Assembly: GCF_007830545.1 (NCBI RefSeq)
Contig: NZ_VLLF01000011.1
Span: 62,001-126,000, forward strand
DNA from: Roseibium hamelinense
Lineage (GTDB): Bacteria > Pseudomonadota > Alphaproteobacteria > Rhizobiales > Stappiaceae
Direction of reading: 5' to 3'
Length of the DNA stretch: 64,000 nt
Part shown: piece after piece, positions 26,910 through 35,679 of the stretch
Position numbering within the stretch: the stretch's first letter is position 1
Layout: every line of letters starts with the position of its first letter
Program-made: the position numbers and the translations under genes
Notes under the pieces: model-generated
Told to the model about the DNA's origin: nothing
Databases searched by the model: none
Seen by the model: only the letters and a program-made list of their open reading frames with translations

Positions 26910-27917
26910 ATGCCAACTCCGCATTCATCGGTGCCGAAGGTCGAGCTGCATTGTCACATTGAAGGCGCCGCACCGCCTTCGTTGGTCAAACGCCTTGCGG
27001 AACGCGAAGGTATTGATGTCTCAGGTATAATCGGACCCAACGGCAAATACATATGGTCCGATTTCACCAGCTTCCTTAAAGCCTATGATCTCGCCAGCTC
27101 GGTGTTCAAGACACCGGCTGACTACGGCTTGCTGGCCGAAACCTATTTTCGGATGCTGGCTGCGGAAGGGACCATTTACGCCGAAGTGTTCATTTCACCC
27201 GATCACGCGCAGGCGGCCGGTCTTTCCTACCGCACCTATGTGGAGGGGCTCGCCGCAGGCATTGAGCGTGCGAAGATCGACACTGGCATTGAAGGTCGTA
27301 TGATCGCAATTGGCGTCAGACACTTTGGCGCTGCCTCAGTTGAGCGGGTGGTCAAGGAAGTCATCGGTTCGCCGCATCCTATGGTGTCCGGCTTCGGCCT
27401 GGCAGGTGACGAGCGTGAGGGGCATCCCTCTAATTTTGCCAGGGCATTCCGGATGGCAAATGAGGCAGGGCTGGGGATCACGGCTCATGCTGGTGAGTTC
27501 GGTGGCCCTGAAAGCGTTAAAGCCGCGCTTGAGTTCTTTCAGGTCAAACGTATCGGTCATGGCGTGCGCGCGGTCGAGGAGGCGGCGCTGGTCGACCGGC
27601 TTGCTGACGAGCAGATCGTCTTGGAAACTTGTCCCGGATCCAACGTAGCGTTAGGCGTCTACCCGGTCTTGCGATTTCATCCCATCAATATCTTGAAAAA
27701 TCGCGGTGTGCGCATCACCCTCAATTCCGATGATCCGCCCTTTTTCGGCACGACGCTGGGAAAAGAGTATTCCTCCGTTTCCAATACCTTCAATTGGTCA
27801 GAAAACGATCAAATCGCCATTTCACGCACCGCCATTGAAGCTGCCTTTTGCGATGAAGCCACGCGCCAACGCCTGATGGTTCGGCTCGGAAGCGCACAGA
27901 AAAACGCAGGCCTTTAA
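26910..27917 (+). CDS. add: Adenosine deaminase family protein
   Basis: A 335-residue zinc amidohydrolase. Zinc ligands appear in ELHCHIEG near the N-terminus, the His of TAHAGEFGG (with catalytic Glu), RIGHGVRA, and the Asp pair in TLNSDDPPFFG. It should deaminate adenosine and deoxyadenosine to inosine and deoxyinosine for the phosphorylase encoded upstream. The family also includes adenine deaminases, whose C-terminal motif is rather like the NSDDPPFF seen here, so adenine as substrate cannot be excluded. It is the last plus-strand gene of the operon, and its stop overlaps the stop of the convergent MFS gene by four bases. Confidence 0.88.
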   Translation: MPTPHSSVPKVELHCHIEGAAPPSLVKRLAEREGIDVSGIIGPNGKYIWSDFTSFLKAYDLASSVFKTPADYGLLAETYFRMLAAEGTIYAEVFISPDHAQAAGLSYRTYVEGLAAGIERAKIDTGIEGRMIAIGVRHFGAASVERVVKEVIGSPHPMVSGFGLAGDEREGHPSNFARAFRMANEAGLGITAHAGEFGGPESVKAALEFFQVKRIGHGVRAVEEAALVDRLADEQIVLETCPGSNVALGVYPVLRFHPINILKNRGVRITLNSDDPPFFGTTLGKEYSSVSNTFNWSENDQIAISRTAIEAAFCDEATRQRLMVRLGSAQKNAGL

Positions 27918-29182
27918 TTGTCCCTGGATTGCTCCAGCCTAGCTTCATCAGCGTCAAGACGAGGATCGAGGACGGCTGTTTCAGGCGTCGAGGGGCGGGC
28001 GGTGGCGATAACGGGTACAAACTCCGTTTTTTCCTCACCGGTGACGGGGGCGCGCTTGCTGATCCGCCAAATGGCGAACAGGATCATGCTCAAATGGGCT
28101 GTGGCTGTGACCTGAAACAGCGCCCCCGGATAGGTGAGGGACATGAGCAGCGATGCAGCGATGGGGCCGACCATGGTTCCAATGCCGAACAGCAATAGCA
28201 ACCCGCCGCTTGTTTTCAGGAAATCTCCAGGGTCTGCATGATCGCTGGCATGCGCAACGATGACCGGGTACATCGAATAGATCATTCCACCGAATAATCC
28301 GATCAGTGCAATTGTCGTAATCGGATCGCCTCCGCCGAGCAGGGAAAGTGCTCCGCCGAGCGCCATGGCACACACTGCCATAGCAATCAGCACAATCCGC
28401 CGGTCGAGCCGGTCTGAGGCAAATCCCACGGGGATCTGGATCATGGCGCCAGCAAGAAGTGCAAGGCTCATCATTATCGCGATTTCGGTAACATCCAGAC
28501 CGATGCGCTTGCCATAAACAGCACCTAAACTGCCAAAGGCACCGTTTGATATACCGACGAGGAAAATCGCGACGACCGCGATCGGCGAATTTTTCCAGAG
28601 TGTAACCGGATCCAGTTTTGCTTGCGTCAGTGGTGCGGGTGTTGCGGCCGTAGACAGTGCCGTGGGCAACAAAGCCAGCGAATAGATGATCGACCCGATT
28701 ATGAAAAACGCGTAGCCCGTTGTATCGCCAAGAGTGAGCAACATCTGGCCAGCAGTGGTGGCTCCCAGATTGATCATTGTGTAAATGCCGAAAACCTTAC
28801 CCCGGTTTTGTGGCGTTGCGCGCTCGTTCAGCCAGCTCTCAACGATCATGGCGGCGCCGGCAAAGCAAAAACCGCTTACAGCTCTCAAGACTACCCAGAA
28901 GACTGGTTCGATGAACAACAGGTTCAAGAGGACACTGATAGCGGCCAAAGATGACAACACACCGAATGCCCGAATATGGCCAACACGTTTCACCACCATC
29001 GGCGCAAGGAGGCAACCGGCCACGTATCCGGCCGCCCAGCCTGCTCCCAACAAGCCAAGGTCTCCATCGGAAAACCCCTCTTCAAGGCCTCGGACTGGCA
29101 GAAGCAAACCGTGCAGCCCCCCGGCAAGAAGAAGAAGTCCGGAGCCGGCCAGAAGGGCGAGGATCGAAACAAATCCTGTCAT
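27914..29182 (-). CDS. MFS transporter, YcaD-like
   Basis: A 422-residue membrane protein with twelve predicted helices in two six-helix halves. The loop after the second helix carries GWAAGYVAGCLLAPMVVKRVGH, the MFS motif between helices 2 and 3, and helix 5 contains ESWLNERATPQNRGKVFGIYT, typical of the YcaD group. The C-terminal 45 residues are hydrophilic and cytoplasmic. The substrate is unknown. It is inverted inside the nucleoside cluster, convergent with add (four-base overlap) and divergent from the DUF1688 gene (139 bases between starts), so its promoter is shared with that of the DUF1688-upp unit. Confidence 0.85.
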   Translation of the reverse strand: MTGFVSILALLAGSGLLLLAGGLHGLLLPVRGLEEGFSDGDLGLLGAGWAAGYVAGCLLAPMVVKRVGHIRAFGVLSSLAAISVLLNLLFIEPVFWVVLRAVSGFCFAGAAMIVESWLNERATPQNRGKVFGIYTMINLGATTAGQMLLTLGDTTGYAFFIIGSIIYSLALLPTALSTAATPAPLTQAKLDPVTLWKNSPIAVVAIFLVGISNGAFGSLGAVYGKRIGLDVTEIAIMMSLALLAGAMIQIPVGFASDRLDRRIVLIAMAVCAMALGGALSLLGGGDPITTIALIGLFGGMIYSMYPVIVAHASDHADPGDFLKTSGGLLLLFGIGTMVGPIAASLLMSLTYPGALFQVTATAHLSMILFAIWRISKRAPVTGEEKTEFVPVIATARPSTPETAVLDPRLDADEARLEQSRDN

Positions 29183-29321
29183 TTCACAAGTATCTTCATA
29201 AACCCATTGCTTGTAACAAATGCCAATCTACAGAACATTTGTATCTGGACAATGCGGTATGGGGTTCTATGAAGCGATAATGCTCATAAAATATGAAACT
29301 ACACCCAACGAAGCAGGTTAC

Positions 29322-30557
29322 ATGGACACTGCACGACAAAACGGAAACAAGCCGGACATCCTCTCCAGCAGTGTCTTCCGCGAGGTTCAAAAGGATTTGG
29401 AAAGGCTGCTTCTCGGTAATGGGTTCAATACTGTGATGTTCCACCCGCATGCGCTTAACGCGCTGGCAGACCGAATTATGGAGCAGATGCAGAAAAGCTA
29501 TCCGGATATGCAAATCCCGCCAAAAAGCTGTTGGCGTGCCCTGGAGGGCCAAAACGTCGACAGGTTTGGTGTTCTGGCGAGCGCTCAGGGCTTTGCGACA
29601 GAGACAGATTTTTTCCGATCTGCAAGCGATCTCGCAATCTTGTGTGCGCTTGCGGATATCCGGCTGCCGGCTGATTGGACCTTTCTAGACCCGATGTCGG
29701 GTGCGCGCTTGGAGGGAGTTTCTGCGAAATCCGTTGCTACGGCGGTCATGTTCGGGTCAGGAGTGTTTTCGTCTGATCCTTCTGCTCCGATGCGAGCCGA
29801 TGCCTATGCCCTTAGCCGGGTCACCGCAGACGAGGTGTCTGCCGGGTTTCAATTCGAAAACGGGCAGGGAGCCAACGCTGCAAATGCCCTTGCGCGGCAG
29901 TTTCGAAGGCTGGGCGAGTTGATCGCGATTCGCACGGACCTGTTTGAAGACAGCGACGGCATTCGGCCCGGCAACATCGCAAATAAGCTACGCAGTGAAC
30001 TCGTAAGCCCAAATATTGATGCAGGTGTTTTGCTTGATGCAGTATTCGACGGCCTGACAGCGATCTGGGATGGCGGTGCGGTCGAAAAAGACCGCATTCT
30101 GGGGGACGTCTGGGCGTCGTCGCTCGAAAACACAAATGAAGGCGCAGACCTGTGGTCATTTCATTTGCCGGCCGGAGCCGTGTGTCTCAATCTCATAGAA
30201 CCCTTCGGCTGGACAGGTTTTGGCATGATATCCTTGGATGTTTTGCCTGCGCCCTCAGACACGGGTCATGCGGCGCTTTTCAAAGAGTCAGGGCTTTTGA
30301 GCCGAACAGAAGGTGCCGATCCGACTCTCGCCGCGTGCGAGCTGAGAGCTGCAACCATGGCTGCAAGCAAGTTGGTGGCAAGCAGTGTTCGTCAAAAACT
30401 GGAGGTCGGTTCCGATACCTTGCCTATGGCCTGTCTCATCGAAGCCGGGACGCAGCCGATGTGTCGTAAGCTAAGATTGGAAAAGCCTCAGCTTTGGTCC
30501 GATCTTGACAAAATGATGGACCCAAGGGGTGTTCATTGGCTTCCATTCGGGGCATAG
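29322..30557 (+). CDS. DUF1688 family protein (URC4/Urg3-like, uracil catabolism)
   Basis: A 411-residue soluble protein that I recognise as DUF1688, the family of fungal URC4 (urg3), needed for uracil catabolism in Lachancea kluyveri. Recognisable stretches: PDMQIPPKSCWRALE, VDRF, GSGVFSSDPSAPMRADAYAL, GRRL-like FRRLGELI, DRILGDVW, SLIEP-like LNLIEPFGWTGFGM, and a C-terminal MACLIEAGTQPMCRKL. The biochemical reaction is not known. The ATG at 29322 is chosen as best matching the family N-terminus; an ATG at 29280 in frame is an alternative. It is followed after 66 bases by upp; the fungal pathway also uses a uracil phosphoribosyltransferase (URC6), so the pairing is meaningful. No URC1 (GTP cyclohydrolase II-like) gene is in this window. 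Confidence 0.82.
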   Translation: MDTARQNGNKPDILSSSVFREVQKDLERLLLGNGFNTVMFHPHALNALADRIMEQMQKSYPDMQIPPKSCWRALEGQNVDRFGVLASAQGFATETDFFRSASDLAILCALADIRLPADWTFLDPMSGARLEGVSAKSVATAVMFGSGVFSSDPSAPMRADAYALSRVTADEVSAGFQFENGQGANAANALARQFRRLGELIAIRTDLFEDSDGIRPGNIANKLRSELVSPNIDAGVLLDAVFDGLTAIWDGGAVEKDRILGDVWASSLENTNEGADLWSFHLPAGAVCLNLIEPFGWTGFGMISLDVLPAPSDTGHAALFKESGLLSRTEGADPTLAACELRAATMAASKLVASSVRQKLEVGSDTLPMACLIEAGTQPMCRKLRLEKPQLWSDLDKMMDPRGVHWLPFGA

Positions 30558-30623
30558 CACGATACAAGAAAAACCGTTTTGCTAGGCAGCGCGAAACCGC
30601 CGACCCAAGGAAGAGAGGCAGAC

Positions 30624-31253
30624 ATGTCCGGAGCCAACGTAATCAGCCATCCGCTCGTGCAGCACAAACTTACCATCATGCGCGACAAGGGGACTTCCAC
30701 CCAGGGTTTCCGGCGTCTGCTGCGCGAGATTTCGACCCTGCTTTGCTATGAAGTCACACGTGATTTGCCCTTGGTGCGCCAAACAATCGAAACCCCGCTC
30801 GCGGAAATGCAAGCGCCGATGCTTGCGGGAAAAAAGCTTGTCTTCGCATCGGTCTTGCGCGCAGGCAACGGGCTATTGGAAGGCATGCTGGACCTGGTTC
30901 CCTCTGCCCGCGTGGCGCATATCGGGCTCTACCGCGATCCGGAAACCCTTCAGCCGGTTGAATACTATTTCAAAGCGCCTGAGGATCTGAACGAGCGGCT
31001 TGTGATCGTTGTCGATCCCATGCTGGCCACGGCAAACTCGGCGATATCCGCAGTTCAGAAACTCAAAGACCGCGGTGCCAACAACGTTCGGTTCTTATGT
31101 CTGCTTGCTTCTCCGGAAGGGGTCGGTAAGTTCAACGAATCACATCCGGATGTCCCGATCTATACTGCGTCAATCGACGAGCGTTTGAACGAAAAAGGCT
31201 ATATTGTGCCGGGGCTTGGAGATGCCGGGGACCGCATGTACGGAACCAAGTAA
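30624..31253 (+). CDS. upp: Uracil phosphoribosyltransferase
   Basis: A 209-residue enzyme that makes UMP from uracil and PRPP. Start ATG at 30624 behind AGAGG. Motifs: [21 protein letters not shown] at the N-terminus, the PRPP loop [12 protein letters not shown], and the C-terminal uracil-binding [14 protein letters not shown]. The length is standard. It shares a strand and probably a transcript with the DUF1688 gene. It recovers uracil released by the nucleoside phosphorylases encoded upstream, or provides UMP for a URC-type pathway. Confidence 0.96.
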   Translation: MSGANVISHPLVQHKLTIMRDKGTSTQGFRRLLREISTLLCYEVTRDLPLVRQTIETPLAEMQAPMLAGKKLVFASVLRAGNGLLEGMLDLVPSARVAHIGLYRDPETLQPVEYYFKAPEDLNERLVIVVDPMLATANSAISAVQKLKDRGANNVRFLCLLASPEGVGKFNESHPDVPIYTASIDERLNEKGYIVPGLGDAGDRMYGTK

Positions 31254-31270
31254 GGCCACGATTGCATCGC

Positions 31271-31305
31271 GGCGCGCGTCCCCCGTGCGCCGTTTCATTC
31301 GTTTT
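31271..31305 (+). terminator. Putative intrinsic terminator after upp
   Basis: GGCGCGCG (31271-31278) pairs with CGTGCGCC (31284-31291), one pair being a G-U wobble, over a five-base loop. It is followed by a T-rich stretch (GTTTCATTCGTTTT). The position just after upp fits the end of the DUF1688-upp transcript. Confidence 0.5.
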
Positions 31306-31405
31306 GATGGTTTGCCCCAAGCCGACGATCAACCTATCCAATTGCCTTCACGGAATGATAAGGCAGCTGGTGTAGGGTCCCGGTATTGAGACGTCTGGCT
31401 GGGTC

Positions 31406-31918
31406 ATGTTCCGAATTCTGATCATCGCAGTTCTTATTGCCGCTGTTGCGCCGCTGGTTCCCTACTACTTTGAAAAGTACCGGACAGCACCGACCCCCGC
31501 GGCCAGCACCAACGAGCTGAAAGCGGCGCAAGAACCAACCGTCTCAGGTCGGCGCTTTGAAATCGCAAAAGCGGTCAACGGTCAATATATGACCGAAGCC
31601 GAGTTGAACGGCCGCTTCGTCACCATGCTGGTTGATACCGGTGCGTCTACCCTGGCTCTTCCGGAAAAAGTGGCTCGCCGTGCGGGCATCTTTGTTCAGC
31701 CTTCGGATTTCAAACAACCGGTGAACACGGCGAATGGAGTCACCTATGCAGCCAGCGTTACCGTGCGCGATCTGAAAATTGGCCCGATCCGTCTTAAAAA
31801 TGTCGAAGCTATGGTCCTAAAAGACGACCGCTTGGGGGTTCCGCTGCTCGGGATGTCTGCTTTAGGCCGGTTGGAGGGTTTCGATATTTCGGATGACACT
31901 TTGGTGCTGGTCCAATAA
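31406..31918 (+). CDS. Membrane-anchored retropepsin-like aspartic protease (TIGR02281 type)
   Basis: A 170-residue protein with an N-terminal membrane segment (residues 2-22), a short linker and a single-lobe aspartic protease domain. The catalytic motif is VDTGAS with Asp77, and the second family element LLGMSALGRLEGFDI lies near the C-terminus. Such proteins act as dimers, as retroviral proteases do. They are widespread in Alphaproteobacteria; relatives such as rickettsial and rhizobial members have proteolytic activity, but substrates are unclear. The gene lies alone between upp and the phosphohexomutase, with about 150 bases upstream and 50 downstream. Confidence 0.85.
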   Translation: MFRILIIAVLIAAVAPLVPYYFEKYRTAPTPAASTNELKAAQEPTVSGRRFEIAKAVNGQYMTEAELNGRFVTMLVDTGASTLALPEKVARRAGIFVQPSDFKQPVNTANGVTYAASVTVRDLKIGPIRLKNVEAMVLKDDRLGVPLLGMSALGRLEGFDISDDTLVLVQ

Positions 31919-31968
31919 ATTCACAGGCAACCGCGTTCTGAATTTCTCTGCTTTTCAAGAGGTTTTGT

Positions 31969-33468
31969 ATGTTTTTGAAGCCGGTCGCAGCGCTCACGCC
32001 GAATACGCTCGCCTACGAATCCCAGCCGATGGTCAAACCAACTGGTTTTCGTGAGTATGATGCGCGTTGGCTCTTTGAAAAAGAGATCAACTTGATGGGC
32101 ATGCAGGCCCTCGGCATGGGAATCGGCACACTAATGAACGAACGTGGTATCCGACCGGATATTGTCGTCGGCCACGATTTTCGCGGCTACTCTGCGTCGA
32201 TTAAAATGGCTGTCATCAATGGCTTGCTGGCAGCGGGGATCAACGTTCACGACATTGGGTTGGCCCTGTCGCCAATGGCGTATTTTGCACAATTTTCGCT
32301 GGATGTGCCTGCCGTCGCCATGATCACGGCCTCCCACAACGATAATGGCTGGACAGGTGTGAAAATGGGCATTGATCGCCCGCTGACCTTTGGCCCGGAT
32401 GAAATGGGTCGTCTTAAGGAAATTGTTCTTGAAGGCCAGTTTGTTCTAAAAAGTGGCGGAAGTTACCGGTTTGTTGAAAATTTCCCCGACATCTATATCA
32501 AGGACCTGACAGGCCGTGCCAAACTCAAGCGTCCGATCAAGGTCGTGGCCGCCTGCGGAAATGGAACGGCCGGAGCTTTTGCTCCGAAAGTTCTCGAAGC
32601 GCTTGGCGCGGATGTTATTCCGCTGGATGCGGAATTGGATCATACCTTCCCTCGCTACAATCCAAATCCTGAAGACATGAAGATGCTTCATGCGCTACGC
32701 GACAAGGTTCTAGAGACTGGGGCCGAAGTCGGTCTTGGTTTCGATGGTGACGGAGATCGGTGCGGGGTTGTCGACAATGAAGGCGAAGAGATTTTTGCCG
32801 ACAAGGTTGGCGTGATGCTGGCGCGCGACATTTCTGCGCTTCATCACGGCTCCAAATTTGTTGTAGATGTGAAATCGACCGGCCTGTTCAATACCGATCC
32901 GGTTCTGAAAGAGAACGGTGCGGTGACCGATTATTTCAAAACCGGTCACTCTTATATCAAGCGCAGGGTTAAAGAGCTTGATGCAATCGTTGGCTTTGAA
33001 AAGTCAGGCCATTACTTCTTCAATCCGCCTATCGGGCGCGGCTATGACGATGGTCTGGTCTCGGCCATTGCAATCTTGGATATGATGGATCGCAACCCGG
33101 ATAAGACAATGGCAGATCTGCGCCGTGACCTACCGATGACATGGGGCTCTCCAACGATGTCGCCGCATTGTCCTGACGAAATCAAGTACGATGTGGTTGA
33201 TCGCGTCGTTGCCCGGTTTGAGGACATGAAGTCCAAAGGTGAAAAAATTGGAGGGCATGAAATCACTGATTTGATAACAGTCAACGGAGTACGGGTCGTT
33301 ACCGGAGACGGAACATGGGGCCTTGTTCGTGCCTCTTCGAACAAACCGGAGTTGGTCGTGGTTGTAGAGAGCCCTTCTTCAAAGGAACGTCTTCACGAGA
33401 TGTTCCAGGCTGTCGACGCAGTGCTGCGCGAAAACCCGGAAGTCGGTGCGTACAATCAAACAATCTAG
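31969..33468 (+). CDS. Phosphomannomutase / phosphoglucomutase
   Basis: A 499-residue alpha-D-phosphohexomutase. It interconverts hexose 1- and 6-phosphates for nucleotide-sugar and polysaccharide synthesis. The active-site phosphoserine is Ser122 in ITASHNDNGW, the magnesium loop is FDGDGDRCG, and the sugar-binding loop is GFEKSGHYFF. The N-terminus (ALTPNTLAYESQPMVKPTGFREYDARW) is that of the alphaproteobacterial bifunctional family, which supports the start at 31969 with AAGAGG upstream. Whether glucose or mannose phosphates are preferred cannot be told from sequence. Confidence 0.9.
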   Translation: MFLKPVAALTPNTLAYESQPMVKPTGFREYDARWLFEKEINLMGMQALGMGIGTLMNERGIRPDIVVGHDFRGYSASIKMAVINGLLAAGINVHDIGLALSPMAYFAQFSLDVPAVAMITASHNDNGWTGVKMGIDRPLTFGPDEMGRLKEIVLEGQFVLKSGGSYRFVENFPDIYIKDLTGRAKLKRPIKVVAACGNGTAGAFAPKVLEALGADVIPLDAELDHTFPRYNPNPEDMKMLHALRDKVLETGAEVGLGFDGDGDRCGVVDNEGEEIFADKVGVMLARDISALHHGSKFVVDVKSTGLFNTDPVLKENGAVTDYFKTGHSYIKRRVKELDAIVGFEKSGHYFFNPPIGRGYDDGLVSAIAILDMMDRNPDKTMADLRRDLPMTWGSPTMSPHCPDEIKYDVVDRVVARFEDMKSKGEKIGGHEITDLITVNGVRVVTGDGTWGLVRASSNKPELVVVVESPSSKERLHEMFQAVDAVLRENPEVGAYNQTI

Positions 33469-33558
33469 TTCGGCGAAAGTTCATCGCTGCGGGCAGGTAT
33501 GTACGGCCCACCAGTCGATGCCCGATTGTTTCATTCGATACCTTCAGAAGGCCAACAA

Positions 33559-34554
33559 ATGATCCGCACGTTCGGACACTTGCCAAACGGGCGGGAAGTT
33601 CAGGAGATCACCCTAAAGAAGGGCGCTCTGGAAGCCGATGTCCTGACCTATGGCGGGATCATCCGGGACTTGCGGTTCGATGGCCAAAGCGTTGTCTTAG
33701 GCTATTCAGAACTAGAACCATATTTGACAGAGCCGGGGTACGTCGGGGCCATCATCGGCCGATGTGCGAACCGGATTTCTGAAGGCCGTTGTCTTGTAGA
33801 TTGCCAGACTGTCCAGCTGGACATCAATGAAAGTGGGACCACTCATTTACATGGCGGCATGACCGGTTTCTCCAAGCGGACATGGGCTATTGAACAACAT
33901 GACAAAGCCAGCGTTTTGTTCAAGCTTGTGTCAGAGGACGGCGACCAAGGCTATCCTGGGCGACTGGAAACGCTGCTGCGCTATACGTTGACTGGATCCG
34001 GTGCCTTACGGGTTAAGATTACGGCGACGACTGACAAAGCGACTCCCGTCAACCTGACCCAGCACAGCTACTTTAACCTGAATCAGAGCCCTTCTGTGCT
34101 GCGCCATAGGCTAGAAGTTGCCGCCGACAGCTATCTGCCTGTCGATGCCCGGAAAATTCCGACAGGAGAGGTTCGGAAAGTGGCGTGGACACCATTCGAT
34201 TTTCAGGAGAACCGCGTCATTGCCACGGGCGGCCGGGCAGGTGAACTGCTGGACCACACATTCTGCCTTAGCAGCCAAAAGCGGAGCGAACCGGTCTTCG
34301 CCGCAGCGCTGGAAAGTCCCGATGAAGACACACGCATGGAGGTTTGGACCACCGAACCCGGATTGCATATCTATGATGCTGCTGGCTTGAGTGGAACCAG
34401 CCCGGGTTTAGCAGGGGAGGCCTACGGTCCGCACGCCGGCCTGTGCCTGGAAACTCAAGGCTGGCCGGATGCGCCAAATCATGCAAATTTCCCTAATGTC
34501 TTATTGCAGTCCGGTGAAACTTATCATCATATCACTGAGTTTAGATTTTCCTGA
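33559..34554 (+). CDS. galM: Aldose 1-epimerase (galactose mutarotase family)
   Basis: A 331-residue beta-sandwich epimerase that equilibrates alpha and beta anomers of sugars. Start ATG at 33559. The two histidines appear in TTHLHGGMTGFSKRTW and in NLTQHSYFNLN, and the catalytic Glu in CLETQGWPDAPNHANFP. It lies about 90 bases after the phosphohexomutase gene. The exact sugar is not fixed by the sequence; galM is used as family symbol. Confidence 0.88.
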   Translation: MIRTFGHLPNGREVQEITLKKGALEADVLTYGGIIRDLRFDGQSVVLGYSELEPYLTEPGYVGAIIGRCANRISEGRCLVDCQTVQLDINESGTTHLHGGMTGFSKRTWAIEQHDKASVLFKLVSEDGDQGYPGRLETLLRYTLTGSGALRVKITATTDKATPVNLTQHSYFNLNQSPSVLRHRLEVAADSYLPVDARKIPTGEVRKVAWTPFDFQENRVIATGGRAGELLDHTFCLSSQKRSEPVFAAALESPDEDTRMEVWTTEPGLHIYDAAGLSGTSPGLAGEAYGPHAGLCLETQGWPDAPNHANFPNVLLQSGETYHHITEFRFS

Positions 34555-34590
34555 TCCGGTTCACGGATCCTCACCGGCCTGGGGGCTCTC

Positions 34591-35622
34591 TTGAAAACCG
34601 TCTTCTCGGACCTGCAGCTCTCGCATAGTCCAAAACATGAAATTTCAGATGGTGAGCTGAAGCCGGCAGTGGAAATTCCATCGCGTGCTGAAATTGTTCT
34701 GAAGACTGTTCAAGAACGCGGTGTTGGCGATGTTGTCTCACCGGAAACATTCGGAGCGCGGCCGGTCAGACGCATCCACGCTCCGGATTATGTCGATTTT
34801 TTGGAGTCTTTTTGGGGGCATTGGAGCGGAGCAGGCAGGAAGGGCGAGGCGTTCCCGTTTGTTTGGCCGATCAGATCGCTAAGGCCAGACCCAGCTCCCG
34901 CCCATATCGACGGGTTGCTCGGCCGCTATTCAATGGATGCTGGCACCCCAATCGGCGAACACACCTATTCGGCGGCGACAGCGTCAGCCCATACGGCACT
35001 AACAGCTGCGAAGCTTGTTCACGAGGGAGAACGTAGCGCGTTTGGTCTTTGCCGTCCCCCGGGACACCATGCAGGAATCGACTTTTTCGGCGGCTACTGC
35101 TTTTTCAACAACGCGGCTATAGCTGCCCAATGGCTTCGCGACCATGGGGCCACTCGGGTCGCCATCCTGGACGTGGACTACCACCACGGCAACGGGACCC
35201 AAGCGATTTTTTATGAGCGTTCGGACATTCTGTTCTTGTCGATCCACGCGGATCCGACGCAAGAGTATCCGTATTTTTTAGGCCATGCGGACGAGACCGG
35301 AGAGCACGCTGGAACTGGTTTCACGCGCAACTGGCCGCTCCCGATCGGGACCACTTGGGAGAAGTATTCAGAAGTCCTGGATGACGCGAGCCGGTGGCTT
35401 TTGGTCTACAGACCGGACTATCTCATCGTCTCGCTCGGCCTCGACTGTTTTGAGCACGATCCAATTTCTGGATTCAGATTCAAAAGCGACGATTTTTTTT
35501 GGCTTGGCCAACGGCTTTCTTATGTTGGCGTGCCGACTGTGTTCCTGATGGAAGGCGGCTACGCAGTTGATGCGCTTGGCACGAATTGCGTCAATGTTCT
35601 GGAAGGCTTTGAGGGCGGATAG
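34591..35622 (+). CDS. Histone-deacetylase-fold amidohydrolase, acetylpolyamine amidohydrolase-like
   Basis: A 343-residue zinc hydrolase of the arginase/deacetylase fold. The catalytic His pair is in CRPPGHHAG, zinc ligands are in LDVDYHHGNG and LDCFEHDP, and a catalytic Gly/Tyr loop is MEGGYAVD. Length and the LSHSPKHEISDGEL N-terminus match acetylpolyamine amidohydrolases, which deacetylate acetylputrescine and related compounds. The only plausible start is TTG at 34591 with a GGGGG ribosome-binding site, since the next in-frame Met is over 100 residues in. The next gene is a binding protein on the same strand. Confidence 0.85.
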   Translation: MKTVFSDLQLSHSPKHEISDGELKPAVEIPSRAEIVLKTVQERGVGDVVSPETFGARPVRRIHAPDYVDFLESFWGHWSGAGRKGEAFPFVWPIRSLRPDPAPAHIDGLLGRYSMDAGTPIGEHTYSAATASAHTALTAAKLVHEGERSAFGLCRPPGHHAGIDFFGGYCFFNNAAIAAQWLRDHGATRVAILDVDYHHGNGTQAIFYERSDILFLSIHADPTQEYPYFLGHADETGEHAGTGFTRNWPLPIGTTWEKYSEVLDDASRWLLVYRPDYLIVSLGLDCFEHDPISGFRFKSDDFFWLGQRLSYVGVPTVFLMEGGYAVDALGTNCVNVLEGFEGG

Positions 35623-35679
35623 TCCGCATTGTCGGACCGAAAACGCCAGGCGGATGAACAAAAGCTGCGGGGTGTAGGT

